Shown here piece after piece: positions 26,469 to 34,994 of a stretch of DNA of 64,000 nucleotides (the stretch's first letter is position 1; each line of letters opens with the position of its first letter). A program made the translations under genes and the position numbers. This stretch comes from an uncultured Paracoccaceae bacterium (lineage in GTDB: Bacteria > Pseudomonadota > Alphaproteobacteria > Rhodobacterales > Rhodobacteraceae). Under the pieces are notes generated by a model. It was given only the letters and a program-made list of their open reading frames with translations, was not told the origin of the DNA and did not search any database. The DNA lies in assembly GCA_947500055.1 (NCBI GenBank), contig CANMQO010000004.1, forward strand, positions 124,001-188,000, given 5' to 3'.

Positions 26469-26630
26469 TTAGGCGCTTCGCCGCTCATCAGAGCGCAGCT
26501 TGCGGATTTCTTCGATCTTGAGCTTCCGCCGGGCGATCAGTGCCTGCCTTTGCGTTCCGCGCTCCCAAGGCATCGGGGTGTCGTAAGCGGCTACTGCGGC
26601 CTCAAGTGATTTTTGCCAACGATCATTCAT
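26469..26630 (-). CDS. small basic protein, 53 aa
   Basis: The peptide begins MNDRWQKSLEAAVAAYDTP and continues through a MPWERGT turn into a strongly basic helix (ARRKLKIEEIRKLRSDERR). The composition suggests a helical nucleic-acid- or protein-binding peptide. GAGAG lies upstream of the ATG. An AT-rich, promoter-like stretch follows on its upstream side (26700-26800), including CTATAATATATTG. I do not know the family. Confidence 0.6.
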   Translation of the reverse strand: MNDRWQKSLEAAVAAYDTPMPWERGTQRQALIARRKLKIEEIRKLRSDERRSA

Positions 26631-26853
26631 GGTTCAGCTCTCTTCGTTCTGCTTTCCCGGCACCCATGAGCAATAATTTGCCAAAGCAAACGGGCAACAG
26701 TTTGGCGGATGCATGAAAAACTCGGGAACCGCGTATTAATTACAATGAAGGTCTATAATATATTGAAAATAAACAAATAAATCAGAAAGCGATTTGCCCG
26801 GAGGTAACACCAAAACGGCCCTTGTTATCTAACCGACACCTGCGTGCCCCAAT

Positions 26854-27609
26854 TCAAAGCCGGATCGCCGCGATCAATCTGCCGTAGTCGGCCTCTTTCA
26901 GGTGGACAGATCGGCGATAACTGAAAAACCGCCCCGGATCAGCATAGGTACAGTGCCGTGTCCAACTGGCGCTGTTGATCCCAAGCTGCCGCAAGCGATG
27001 CAAACCAAAGGCAGGCAAATCGAAATGCAGCCGATCGCCCTTTCCGGTGGCAAAGAATCGGCTGTACTCGGGATCGACGCTGGTGAATTGGTCGATAAAC
27101 TCCGGCCCGACCTCGTAATTGCGCTGGCTGATCGCTGGGCCAATCACCGCCGCGATATTGGCGCGCGCGGCCCCCAATGTCTCCATCTTCTGCACGGTTG
27201 CTTCCAAAACACCGTTGAGCGCACCTTTCCATCCCGCGTGGGCGGCACCAACAACGCCAGCATTCTGATCTGCAAAAAGCACCGGCTGGCAATCAGCCGT
27301 CAGGACAGAGATCGCAACCCCCGGCGTGGCCGTCACAAGCGCATCTGCCTTGATGTCCTTACTTAGAGGTCCGGTCACCGCGACCACATCCGCAGAATGC
27401 ACCTGATGCACGCCGACCAGCCTGTCAGGCTGCAATTGCAGGGCCTTTGCCACCCGTTCGCGATTAATCGATACGACGTCATGTTGGTCGGAACTGCCGT
27501 GGCCGCAATTCAACCCGGCAAATATACCGGATGAGGCTCCACCATTGCGGGTGAAAAAGCCATGGGTCGTGCCATGCAAAGCGGGGTCGGTTATGATTTC
27601 CAGCGTCAT
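26854..27609 (-). CDS. pgeF: peptidoglycan editing factor PgeF (multicopper polyphenol oxidase/YfiH family)
   Basis: The 251-aa protein has the family landmarks HGFFTRNGGASSGIFAGLNCG, VHSADV, LTADCQPVLFAD, AAHAGWKGALNGVLEAT and the C-terminal CTYADPGRFFSYRR. YfiH homologues remove L-Ser misincorporated in peptidoglycan precursors; a purine nucleoside or laccase activity has also been reported for relatives. It overlaps the methyltransferase gene by ATGA at the end of the lgt operon. Confidence 0.93.
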   Translation of the reverse strand: MTLEIITDPALHGTTHGFFTRNGGASSGIFAGLNCGHGSSDQHDVVSINRERVAKALQLQPDRLVGVHQVHSADVVAVTGPLSKDIKADALVTATPGVAISVLTADCQPVLFADQNAGVVGAAHAGWKGALNGVLEATVQKMETLGAARANIAAVIGPAISQRNYEVGPEFIDQFTSVDPEYSRFFATGKGDRLHFDLPAFGLHRLRQLGINSASWTRHCTYADPGRFFSYRRSVHLKEADYGRLIAAIRL

Positions 27610-28664
27610 GGTTCCAGTCCCGGGGGCGGCATGCCCGTGGCGGGATAAAGTCCGATCACTTTGAAAAGGTCACCCATTTCGGCAGGGTGGGTCAAGCGCC
27701 GATGTGCCTGAATGTGATTTTGCAGAGCGTCGCCTGTCAGGTTCCTGGCGAGCGCCTGCGCCCGGGCGGTGATACCCAGCCGCTCAAGAAAGACCCCTTG
27801 GGTTGTCAATCTGCTGTGTTTGATGCCGATGGCCCGCGCAGCAATAGCCGCGAAATCGACATGTGCCGTCAAATCGACCTGCCCCGGATTGGTCAGCGGG
27901 TCAGTGTGATCATGCCCGGCAAGGGCCTGCAACGTGTCGCCCAGCGATTGCCAGTCGCCATAGTCGATGATCAGGCCCGCGCCGCCGAACCTGCTGATCC
28001 GGTCACTGATTGTGTCGATGATGCCGGGCAGGGCAGGGCAATGTTCGACCAGATCCCCATCCCTGGTGTCACCGCAACGGTGATCCAGAAAGTGAAATGG
28101 CGCAGGGGCGGACAGGCCAAATTGCAGCGCTCCGTCATGTTCGCCGACCATTCGTTCCCGCCAGCCTTCGCCGTCCCGTACAAATTGCCGGATTGGCAGG
28201 GCATCGAAAAATTCATTAGCAATCAGGAACAGCGGACGATCTGGCAGATCATCAATCGTATCGTGCCAGATCGCGTCGGGCACGTTCTGCGCTTGCGCGG
28301 CGCGCAATGTCGGCGAGGTTTCGATAAAATGCACCTGCAACGCGTCATGAAACCCCGGTACCGACCGGGTCGCGCGCAACGCATCTGCCACCAACGTTCC
28401 GCGCCCTGGCCCCAGTTCTGCCAGCGTGATCGCGGCAGGCGATCCCTGATCCTGCCAGCTTTGCGCCAGTGAAAGGCCGATCAATTCTCCAAACATCTGG
28501 CTGATCTCGGGGGCGGTGATAAAATCGCCCTTGGCCCCCAGCGGATCGCGTGTGCTGTAATAGCCATATTCAGGATGCATCAGGCAGTCGGCCATGTAAT
28601 CGGCCACTGTGATGGGGCCGGTCCGCGCAATCCTTGCAATCAGCAGATCAGCAAGCGCTGTCAT
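27606..28664 (-). CDS. SAM-dependent methyltransferase, MidA/NDUFAF7 family
   Basis: The 352-aa protein carries YMADCLMHPEYGYYSTRDPLGAKGDFITAPEISQMFGELI at the N-terminus and the SAM site LAELGPGRGTLVADALR near 80. Relatives in mitochondria methylate an Arg of a complex I subunit, so a complex I role is plausible here. It lies between lgt and pgeF with 4-nt overlaps on both sides. Confidence 0.92.
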   Translation of the reverse strand: MTALADLLIARIARTGPITVADYMADCLMHPEYGYYSTRDPLGAKGDFITAPEISQMFGELIGLSLAQSWQDQGSPAAITLAELGPGRGTLVADALRATRSVPGFHDALQVHFIETSPTLRAAQAQNVPDAIWHDTIDDLPDRPLFLIANEFFDALPIRQFVRDGEGWRERMVGEHDGALQFGLSAPAPFHFLDHRCGDTRDGDLVEHCPALPGIIDTISDRISRFGGAGLIIDYGDWQSLGDTLQALAGHDHTDPLTNPGQVDLTAHVDFAAIAARAIGIKHSRLTTQGVFLERLGITARAQALARNLTGDALQNHIQAHRRLTHPAEMGDLFKVIGLYPATGMPPPGLEP

Positions 28665-29536
28665 CGCCGCCGCGCCAGAAGGATGACCGCGATCCCGGCG
28701 ATGATCATGGGCAGGCTCAGCAATTGGCCCATGGTCAGCCCATAGCCATCAATATGCAGGCGCAGGCCCAATTCATTACCCGCAGTCACAAATTGCGCAT
28801 CCGGCTGGCGGACGAATTCCACGATGAACCGTGCCAGCCCGTATCCGAGAAAGAACACCGCCGACAACAGCCATGACTTCTTGAGCGCACCGAAACGGAA
28901 CGCAAGCAGCAACAGGATGCTACCCAGCAGCAGCCCTTCCAACCCGGCCTCGTAAAGTTGGGAAGGGTGGCGCACACATGGGGCGTCCGCTGCACAGGCC
29001 TGCGCTGCCGGACCGGGAAAAACGACGCCCCAGGGCAGGTCAGTTTGGCGTCCCCAAAGCTCGGCATTGATGAAATTCGCGCAGCGGACCAGCAATATCG
29101 ATGGGGTGGCTGAGACCGCGATGATATCCGCAAGATCGGGCAGGGGCACATTATGTCTGCGACTAAAGAGGTAAACGCCCAGCACCACCCCGACAAAACC
29201 GCCGTGAAAGGACAGGCCCCCCTCCCAGATTTTGATGACATCCAGCGGGGCGGCAATGAAATCGGCGGGTTTATAGAAGAACACGTAGCCAAGACGCCCG
29301 CCCGCGATCACGCCGACGACAATATAGGTCAGCAGATCCTCGAGCTGGCCGACCTGCATCGGCGGGCCATTGCGCCACAGATGCGGGCGTTTCAGGGCTG
29401 CCTTGATGATGAACCAGCCAATGCCGATCCCCACGATATAAGCCAGCGCATACCAGCGCAGGGCAAGGTGGAAGCCAAAAAGATCAATGGCGAAAATCTC
29501 GGGTGAGATATTGGGAAAGGGAATGGCACCAAACAT
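28661..29536 (-). CDS. lgt: phosphatidylglycerol-prolipoprotein diacylglyceryl transferase
   Basis: Lgt attaches diacylglycerol to the lipobox Cys of prolipoproteins in the inner membrane. Seven hydrophobic segments are visible, with the family motifs GGRLGYVFFY, GGLSFHGGFVGVVLG (catalytic His) and the signature GRxxNFxNxExxG-like RCANFINAELWGR. The MFGAIPFPN start gives family length; a longer in-frame start adds 25 non-conserved residues. First gene of the lgt-methyltransferase-pgeF operon and divergent from ubiK. Confidence 0.94.
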   Translation of the reverse strand: MFGAIPFPNISPEIFAIDLFGFHLALRWYALAYIVGIGIGWFIIKAALKRPHLWRNGPPMQVGQLEDLLTYIVVGVIAGGRLGYVFFYKPADFIAAPLDVIKIWEGGLSFHGGFVGVVLGVYLFSRRHNVPLPDLADIIAVSATPSILLVRCANFINAELWGRQTDLPWGVVFPGPAAQACAADAPCVRHPSQLYEAGLEGLLLGSILLLLAFRFGALKKSWLLSAVFFLGYGLARFIVEFVRQPDAQFVTAGNELGLRLHIDGYGLTMGQLLSLPMIIAGIAVILLARRR

Positions 29537-29638
29537 GACCCCTGTGTTTCCCCAAGGTGCGGCGAAGTCAACCGGCCTTGTTGGGTTGTGCGCGGCCCTG
29601 CTTGTCCCCATATAAGTTTCGAGTGATTGGAGGATAAG

Positions 29639-29881
29639 ATGCAGACCAAGAACAAGATATTTGATGATCTGAGCCAGTTGATGACCAATGCGATGGGTGT
29701 GGCTCAGGGCGCGAAGGATGAGGCGCAGACAGCCATGTCATCGCTGATGGACCGCTGGCTGGCGGATCGCGATTTCGTCACCCGCGAGGAATTTGAAGCG
29801 GTACGGGCGATGGCCCAGAAGGCGCGCGAAGAAAACGCAGCACTGGCCGCCCGGCTCGACGCGCTGGAAGCCAAGCAGTAG
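29639..29881 (+). CDS. ubiK: ubiquinone biosynthesis accessory factor UbiK
   Basis: An 80-aa coiled-coil protein of the BMFP/YqiC family with an amphipathic N-terminal helix (IFDDLSQLMTNAMGVAQGAK) and a C-terminal coiled coil (REEFEAVRAMAQKAREENAALAARLDALE). UbiK supports the Ubi hydroxylase complex under aerobic growth. The ATG is preceded by GGAGGATAAG. Confidence 0.92.
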   Translation: MQTKNKIFDDLSQLMTNAMGVAQGAKDEAQTAMSSLMDRWLADRDFVTREEFEAVRAMAQKAREENAALAARLDALEAKQ

Positions 29882-29984
29882 ACGCACCGTCGATTCTGCC
29901 ACCGCTCCGCAAATTTTCCCCGTGTTTTGGCGGGCTGTCCACGACATTAACGGACCAGCGCAACGCAGATAAGAGGAGAGTGTG

Positions 29985-30230
29985 ATGGGTTTAGGTGATT
30001 TGATGGGCAAGGCCGCGGGTTTGCTGGGGGGCAGTGCGGAGGAACTCGCAGGCGATTTTGATTTTGCCGCCAAACTGCAGGAGCTGGGTGTCGACGCGTC
30101 CATGCTGGAAGGGCTGGATATCGAGAAGGCGAAGGCCTTTATCGAAGAGAAGGGCTTTGACTTGTCGATGCTCGACAATCTGGGCCTGAATATCGAAGAC
30201 CTGATCGCGAAATTCACTGGAAACGCATGA
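29985..30230 (+). CDS. hypothetical acidic protein, 81 aa
   Basis: A small acidic protein with a hydrophobic, Gly-rich N-terminus (GLGDLMGKAAGLLGG) followed by two repeated acidic helices with the pattern LGVDASMLEGLDIEKA and FDLSMLDNLGLNIEDL. The internal similarity suggests a short duplication. GAGGAG precedes the ATG. No family is recognised. Confidence 0.7.
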   Translation: MGLGDLMGKAAGLLGGSAEELAGDFDFAAKLQELGVDASMLEGLDIEKAKAFIEEKGFDLSMLDNLGLNIEDLIAKFTGNA

Positions 30231-30316
30231 ACATGCGCAGCCTGTAGCGGCGCACTCGTTTGCTGCAGGCCTGTTTTCAGCTACCGAATGGGGCGATCAA
30301 TCGAAGGCTGCCCCGT

Positions 30317-30886
30317 TCAATAAACCTCGACAATGACTGGCGCCGAGCTTGATCTGTCCCGCGTCTTGTCACGTTTCAGAAGTTGATACGGAACACCACG
30401 ATCCCTGAGCGCGAGAAAGACGCGATGCGGATTGATGCCCGCCGTTTCCTGCGACACCGTCCTGACGCTGCCGTCGCGCAGGTGCAGTTCAAATCTGGTG
30501 TCGACATATCGGCTATCGTCGCTGCCGGTCCGCCATGTTTCAAGTCGGACGGCCTGTTCAATGTCGGTGAGCGGAATTTGCATCGGGAAGTCCTGATGCG
30601 GGATCGCCGTTTCCCAAAGAAGATGATCGTCGTTGACCGAAACCTTCCAATCGCCGGGTGTCACCATCACCCGAAAAACCTTGGCAAGTGAAACCACCGC
30701 CATGCCCAGCCCGATGATTGCGGCCAGTGAAAAGAAGGCTTTGAACCAGATGGGCAGTTGATCAGCGGGGCCGATTGCAAAAAAATACAGCAATGGAAAT
30801 GCTCCTCCCAGAATGAGTTCCGGAATAAAAACTGTTGTGACGCGAAGACGTGAAGATTTGATAATCGTTGTAAATTTTCGCTTCAT
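30317..30886 (-). CDS. membrane protein of unknown function, 189 aa
   Basis: Two membrane segments near 17-35 (TTVFIPELILGGAFPLLYFFA) and 46-70 are followed by a soluble domain of alternating beta strands (about 75-189), in the order expected for a PH-like or YcxB-type fold. I cannot name the family with confidence. It stands alone, bounded by a bidirectional terminator upstream on its 5' side. Confidence 0.7.
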   Translation of the reverse strand: MKRKFTTIIKSSRLRVTTVFIPELILGGAFPLLYFFAIGPADQLPIWFKAFFSLAAIIGLGMAVVSLAKVFRVMVTPGDWKVSVNDDHLLWETAIPHQDFPMQIPLTDIEQAVRLETWRTGSDDSRYVDTRFELHLRDGSVRTVSQETAGINPHRVFLALRDRGVPYQLLKRDKTRDRSSSAPVIVEVY

Positions 30887-31002
30887 TTGAGCTTTAATAG
30901 TCGCGCAGTATGTCGCGATTGTGGCTGTGAAATGACATCAATGTTGTAAGGTTACGTTTCGCGTTTGTCGTCTGCGGGGCCCGGAATCTGGCCCCAATCT
31001 AT

Positions 31003-31055
31003 AAAAATGGAGCGCGCCCCTGATCGCATTTGCATCGATCAGGAGGGCGATTTTT
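31003..31055. terminator. bidirectional terminator-like hairpin
   Basis: CCTGATCG (31019-31026) pairs with CGATCAGG (31036-31043) and the stem continues through CGCC/GGCG-like flanks. It has AAAAA on the left (31003-31007) and TTTTT on the right (31051-31055). On the minus strand it follows the M42 peptidase gene and would end that transcript. Confidence 0.75.
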
Positions 31056-31067
31056 CAATCTAGCTGG

Positions 31068-32099
31068 TTAATATTCTGACAGATAAGCGACCAGAATATC
31101 AAGGGCTGCCTGCAAATCCTTCTTGTCGATCATCTCGGTCACCGTGTGAATGTATCTTGTACCGACCGTGATCCCCACAGCGCGTGCGCCTGCGGCGGCC
31201 TGCTGCGCCGCAGCCCCATCCTGCCCGCCAGCGGCCAGCATGGTGCGTTGATAGGGGATCTTCTTTTTTTTGGCGAGCGCCTCAACTTCGGATACCAAGG
31301 CTTTGTCAGCAATGAAGGAACTGTCGCGCACATGCAGCCCGAAACCTTCGCCTTGTTGGGTTGTCGCGTCCTTTTCAGGAATGCCCGGCGTGTCGCAAGC
31401 CAGTGTCACATCAATGCCCAACCCGATATCGGGTTGGATGGCGTAGCTGGCTGTGCGGGCGCCACGCAGGCCAACCTCCTCCTGGCAGGTGAAGGCCACA
31501 TGAATTTCCGCCCCTTTACCCTTTTTGCCCAGCTTACGGATCGCCTCGATTCCCAGCCAGCAGGCGATGCGGTTGTCCAGTGCCTTTGACACCAGCTTGT
31601 CGCCCATTTCGGTAAATGGCTCGTCCATCACCACAAAATCGCCGACCTTGACGACATCGCGGGCTTTTTTGCCCATCCCCAGATCAACAAAGAATTCACC
31701 CACTTGCGGCACTTTCTTGCGGTCCTCGGGGGCGGAGATATGGATCGGTTTGCCGCCGGGGTTCATCACGCCCTTGAAGTCGCCCTCATCGGTGCAGACA
31801 AGGACGCGACGGGAAAACAGGTTGCGCGGATCAAAGCCACCAACAGGTTGCAGATAGAGAAAGCCTTTCTTGTCGATATGGCTGACCAGAAAGCCGATTT
31901 CGTCCATATGACACAGCAGCATGACCTTTGTTGCGTCTTTTTTCGTGGCGTCGCGGCGACAGAGGAGCGAGCCCATCGGATCGGTTGTCACCTCGTCAAA
32001 CATGCCGTCGATTTCATCTTCGATCAGGGCCCGGACCCGATGTTCGTGGCCAGGTACGCCCGGCATTTCGCAAAGACGTTTGAGCAGGTCGATATTCAT
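31068..32099 (-). CDS. M42 family metallopeptidase (glutamyl aminopeptidase-like)
   Basis: The 343-aa protein shows the M42 landmarks: GVPGHEHRVR near the N-terminus, CHMDEIGFLVSHID with the first zinc His, DNRIACWLGIEAI, TCQEEVGLRGA with the catalytic Glu pair, and GQDGAAAQQAAAGARAV. The start at MNIDLLKRL is chosen because AAGGAG lies about 7 nt upstream. Members are cytosolic, cobalt- or zinc-dependent aminopeptidases forming large dodecamers. Confidence 0.93.
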   Translation of the reverse strand: MNIDLLKRLCEMPGVPGHEHRVRALIEDEIDGMFDEVTTDPMGSLLCRRDATKKDATKVMLLCHMDEIGFLVSHIDKKGFLYLQPVGGFDPRNLFSRRVLVCTDEGDFKGVMNPGGKPIHISAPEDRKKVPQVGEFFVDLGMGKKARDVVKVGDFVVMDEPFTEMGDKLVSKALDNRIACWLGIEAIRKLGKKGKGAEIHVAFTCQEEVGLRGARTASYAIQPDIGLGIDVTLACDTPGIPEKDATTQQGEGFGLHVRDSSFIADKALVSEVEALAKKKKIPYQRTMLAAGGQDGAAAQQAAAGARAVGITVGTRYIHTVTEMIDKKDLQAALDILVAYLSEY

Positions 32100-32326
32100 G
32101 GGGGGGCTCCTTGGTAATGGTGCGTGATCTGCCCGCATGATGCCAGTGATCCACAGGAAATTGCCATGGCAAAACACTTATCCCCAAGAAATTGCTTTAC
32201 AGGACGCCCCTGATGCCTGCACGATATGTTGTAGGGGATAAACGTGAACAACACCGCCCCTAGAGCAGGCACCTAGCGCTTGGGCACTGCCATGACCCAT
32301 GCGCCAAAGCAGTGAGGCCGGTTACG

Positions 32327-32830
32327 ATGGCATTAACAGAACATTACCTTGAGGCTGAGGATCTTCACCCGATTGATCTGGTGGAACATATCGCGGAACA
32401 CCACGCATGGGAGTTTGACCGCATCCATGATGACCAGATCGCCATGGCGGTTGAAGGCCAGTGGCGTACCTATTCCATCACCCTGGCCTGGTCTGCCTAT
32501 GATGAAACACTGCGCCTGATCTGCACCTTTGATATGGAGCCGCCCGCCGATCGGATGCCGGCACTGTTCGAGGCGCTCAACACCATCAATGACCGGTGCT
32601 GGGCAGGGGCATTTACCTGGTGGGATGAGCAAAAGCTGATGGTCTATCGCTATGGGCTGGTGCTGACGGGCGATCAGATGGCGGGTCCTGATCAGGTCGA
32701 TACGATGATCAATGCCGCCGTGGCGGCCTGTGAACAGTATTATCCCGCGATCCAACTGGTCACATGGTCCGACCGGACGGCGAAGCAAGCGGTTGAGACA
32801 GCCATTGGCGGGGTCTACGGGCGCGCCTGA
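32327..32830 (+). CDS. YbjN domain protein
   Basis: A 167-aa soluble acidic protein with the YbjN/type III secretion chaperone-like fold pattern: WEFDRIHDDQIAMAVEGQWRTYSITLAW, LRLICTFDMEPPADRMPALFEALNTIND and GAFTWWDEQKLMVYRYGL. Its precise role is unknown; E. coli YbjN affects motility and stress traits. A near-perfect palindrome follows the stop by 10 nt. Confidence 0.88.
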   Translation: MALTEHYLEAEDLHPIDLVEHIAEHHAWEFDRIHDDQIAMAVEGQWRTYSITLAWSAYDETLRLICTFDMEPPADRMPALFEALNTINDRCWAGAFTWWDEQKLMVYRYGLVLTGDQMAGPDQVDTMINAAVAACEQYYPAIQLVTWSDRTAKQAVETAIGGVYGRA

Positions 32831-32839
32831 AGTTTTCAC

Positions 32840-32865
32840 GTAAGATGGGTTTAAACCCATCTTAC
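32840..32865. repeat. perfect 26-bp palindrome, copy 2 (ACCCATCTTAC family)
   Basis: GTAAGATGGGTTT is followed directly by its exact reverse complement AAACCCATCTTAC. It is 10 nt after the YbjN gene and 35 nt before proC. The right half reappears at 580-592, also next to a stop codon. It may work as a terminator or RNA stabiliser. Confidence 0.8.
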
Positions 32866-32899
32866 CTTTCCGTAATCTCCCGCGAAAATGGGGGATATC

Positions 32900-33715
32900 A
32901 TGAAAGACAGCGAAGTAGCGCAGCGTGGCCTTGTATTGCTGGGCTGCGGCAAGATGGGATCAGCCATGCTGGCGGGGTGGTTGGCCGATGGAATGCCAGC
33001 AACATCCGTCTGGGTTATTGATCCGAAACCATCCGTTTGGTTACAGGCGCAGGGCGTGCATCTGAACGCCGAATTGCCCGCTGATCCCGCGATCGTGCTG
33101 GTTGCTGTCAAGCCGCAGATGATGGGCGACGCCCTGCCATCAATGCGCGCGCTGGGTAATGGATCGACTGTATTTCTTTCTGTTGCGGCGGGGACGTCGA
33201 TTGCGACTTTTTCTGCCACACTCGGCGCCGAGACACCGATCATCCGGGCGATGCCAAACACGCCAGCGGCGATTGGAAAGGGAATCACCGCACTGATTGG
33301 CAATGACCGTGCCACGGATGCGCATCTGGATATGGCGGATGCCTTGCTGCGGGCTGTCGGCGAAACCGTCCGGCTTGACAGCGAATCCCAGATGGATGCG
33401 GTGACGGGGGTTTCCGGCTCTGGTCCGGCTTATGTTTTTCACATGATCGAGGCACTGGCTGCCGCCGGGGAGGCCGAGGGGCTGGCGCCCGATCTGTCAA
33501 TGAAACTGGCAAAGGCGACGGTTGCTGGCGCGGGCGCGCTGGCGATGGCCGCCGATGAAACGCCAGCCCAGTTGCGCGTGAATGTGACCTCACCGAATGG
33601 CACTACACAAGCCGGGTTGGAAGTGTTGATGGATGACGCTAAGGGGTTGAAAAAAATTATGAAAGAAACAGTCAAAGCTGCCGCTGACAGATCGAGGGAG
33701 CTGGCGCGTGACTGA
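32900..33715 (+). CDS. proC: pyrroline-5-carboxylate reductase
   Basis: ProC performs the last step of proline synthesis. The Rossmann motif LLGCGKMGSAML lies at about 13-24, VAVKPQMMGD near 75, RAMPNTPA near 120 and the signature GSGPAYVFHMIEAL near 175, with the C-terminal TSPNGTTQAGLEVL. The start at 32900 is preceded by GGGGG; an ATG four codons earlier is possible. It overlaps csaA by 8 nt. Confidence 0.95.
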   Translation: MKDSEVAQRGLVLLGCGKMGSAMLAGWLADGMPATSVWVIDPKPSVWLQAQGVHLNAELPADPAIVLVAVKPQMMGDALPSMRALGNGSTVFLSVAAGTSIATFSATLGAETPIIRAMPNTPAAIGKGITALIGNDRATDAHLDMADALLRAVGETVRLDSESQMDAVTGVSGSGPAYVFHMIEALAAAGEAEGLAPDLSMKLAKATVAGAGALAMAADETPAQLRVNVTSPNGTTQAGLEVLMDDAKGLKKIMKETVKAAADRSRELARD

Positions 33716-34046
33716 GATTTCCTTTGATGAGTTTCTGAAAGTTGACGTCCGCGTTGGCACCGTGTTGCGGGCAGAACCCTTCCCCGAAGCCCGTAAACCT
33801 GCCATCAAGCTTTGGATCGATTTCGGGGGCGAGATTGGTGAGAAAAAGACCTCTGCCCAGATCACTGCCCATTACCGGCCCGAGGCGCTGGCCGGTCGTC
33901 AGGTTCTTGCCGTGGTGAATTTTCCGCCCCGTCAGATCGGCAGGTTCATGTCAGAGGTGCTGGTCCTAGGTATGCCGGATGAAAACGGCGAAATTGCCCT
34001 TGTCGGCCCCGATATGCCGGTCCCGAACGGAGGGCGTTTGCATTGA
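33708..34046 (+). CDS. csaA: CsaA-type tRNA-binding protein
   Basis: A 112-aa OB-fold protein with the family segments FLKVDVRVGTVLRAEPFPEARKPAIKL, KTSAQITAHYRPEALAGRQV and PPRQIGRFMSEVLVLG. CsaA homologues bind tRNA and have export-related chaperone activity in Bacillus. It starts at GTG inside the end of proC and overlaps the following dehydrogenase by TTGA. Confidence 0.9.
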   Translation: MTEISFDEFLKVDVRVGTVLRAEPFPEARKPAIKLWIDFGGEIGEKKTSAQITAHYRPEALAGRQVLAVVNFPPRQIGRFMSEVLVLGMPDENGEIALVGPDMPVPNGGRLH

Positions 34047-34990
34047 AAAAGCTGCTGATCACCCGGGTTTTGCCTGCTGCCAATCTGGACGCCGCCCGGT
34101 CCCGTTATGACGTGACGGTGCGCGCGGAAACTGATGGGCTGACCGTGGCCGAAGCCAAGGACGCGCTGGCTAATTACGATGCGATTCTGCCAACCCTTGG
34201 TGACCAATTCGTAAAGGACGCGTTTACCGGTGATATCCGCTGCGGTGTGCTGGCCAATTTCGGTGTCGGCTACAACCATATCGATGTGGAGGCCGCCCGC
34301 GCCGCGGGTGTGCAGGTATCAAACACCCCCGATACAGTCACGGATGCCACGGCAGATATCGGCATGACCCTGATCCTTTCGACCTGTCGCCGTGCCGGTG
34401 AAGGCGAACGCTTGGTGCGTGCCGGGGAGTGGGCCGGTTGGACACCCACGCAAATGCTGGGCACCCATGTGACCGGCAAGACCGTTGGCATTGTTGGCAT
34501 GGGCCGGATTGGTCAGGCGGTGGCGCGCCGCTGCCACTATGGCTTTGATATGCCTGTTCTTTTTTTCAACCGGTCGCGTAAGGATGTCGATCTGCCGGCC
34601 CGTCAGGTGGATAGTTTGACCGCGCTGATGGGACAGGCGGATATCATTGTTGTGACGGTGCCGGGTGGTGGTGCCAATACGCGGTTAATTGATGCCGCTG
34701 CCCTGACGGCGATGAAGCCGACCGGGATTTTCATCAATATCGCCCGGGGTGATGTGGTCGATGAGGACGCCCTGATCGACGCCCTTGAAACCCGTCAGAT
34801 CGCGGGTGCGGGCCTTGATGTGTTTGCCAAGGAACCTTATGTCCCGCCGCGTCTGCGGGCGCTGGAAAATGCGGTTCTGCTGCCGCATCTGGGCACCGCT
34901 GCCTTGGAAGTGCGTGCGGCGATGGGGCAGATGGCGCTGGATAATATCATCGCTTGGGAAGAGGGCCGCCCGCTGCCACAGGCGGTCTGA
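34043..34990 (+). CDS. D-isomer-specific 2-hydroxyacid dehydrogenase (D-glycerate dehydrogenase-like)
   Basis: The NAD(P) site is GIVGMGRIGQAVARR (about 152-166), with the family motifs NFGVGYNHIDVEAARAAGVQVSNTP (substrate/hinge), INIARGDVVDEDALIDAL with the catalytic Arg, and PHLGTAALEVR with the catalytic His. Glyoxylate/hydroxypyruvate reductase is an alternative. Translation begins at TTG overlapping csaA. The repeat element C follows its stop directly. Confidence 0.9.
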   Translation: MKKLLITRVLPAANLDAARSRYDVTVRAETDGLTVAEAKDALANYDAILPTLGDQFVKDAFTGDIRCGVLANFGVGYNHIDVEAARAAGVQVSNTPDTVTDATADIGMTLILSTCRRAGEGERLVRAGEWAGWTPTQMLGTHVTGKTVGIVGMGRIGQAVARRCHYGFDMPVLFFNRSRKDVDLPARQVDSLTALMGQADIIVVTVPGGGANTRLIDAAALTAMKPTGIFINIARGDVVDEDALIDALETRQIAGAGLDVFAKEPYVPPRLRALENAVLLPHLGTAALEVRAAMGQMALDNIIAWEEGRPLPQAV

Positions 34991-34994
34991 CCAT

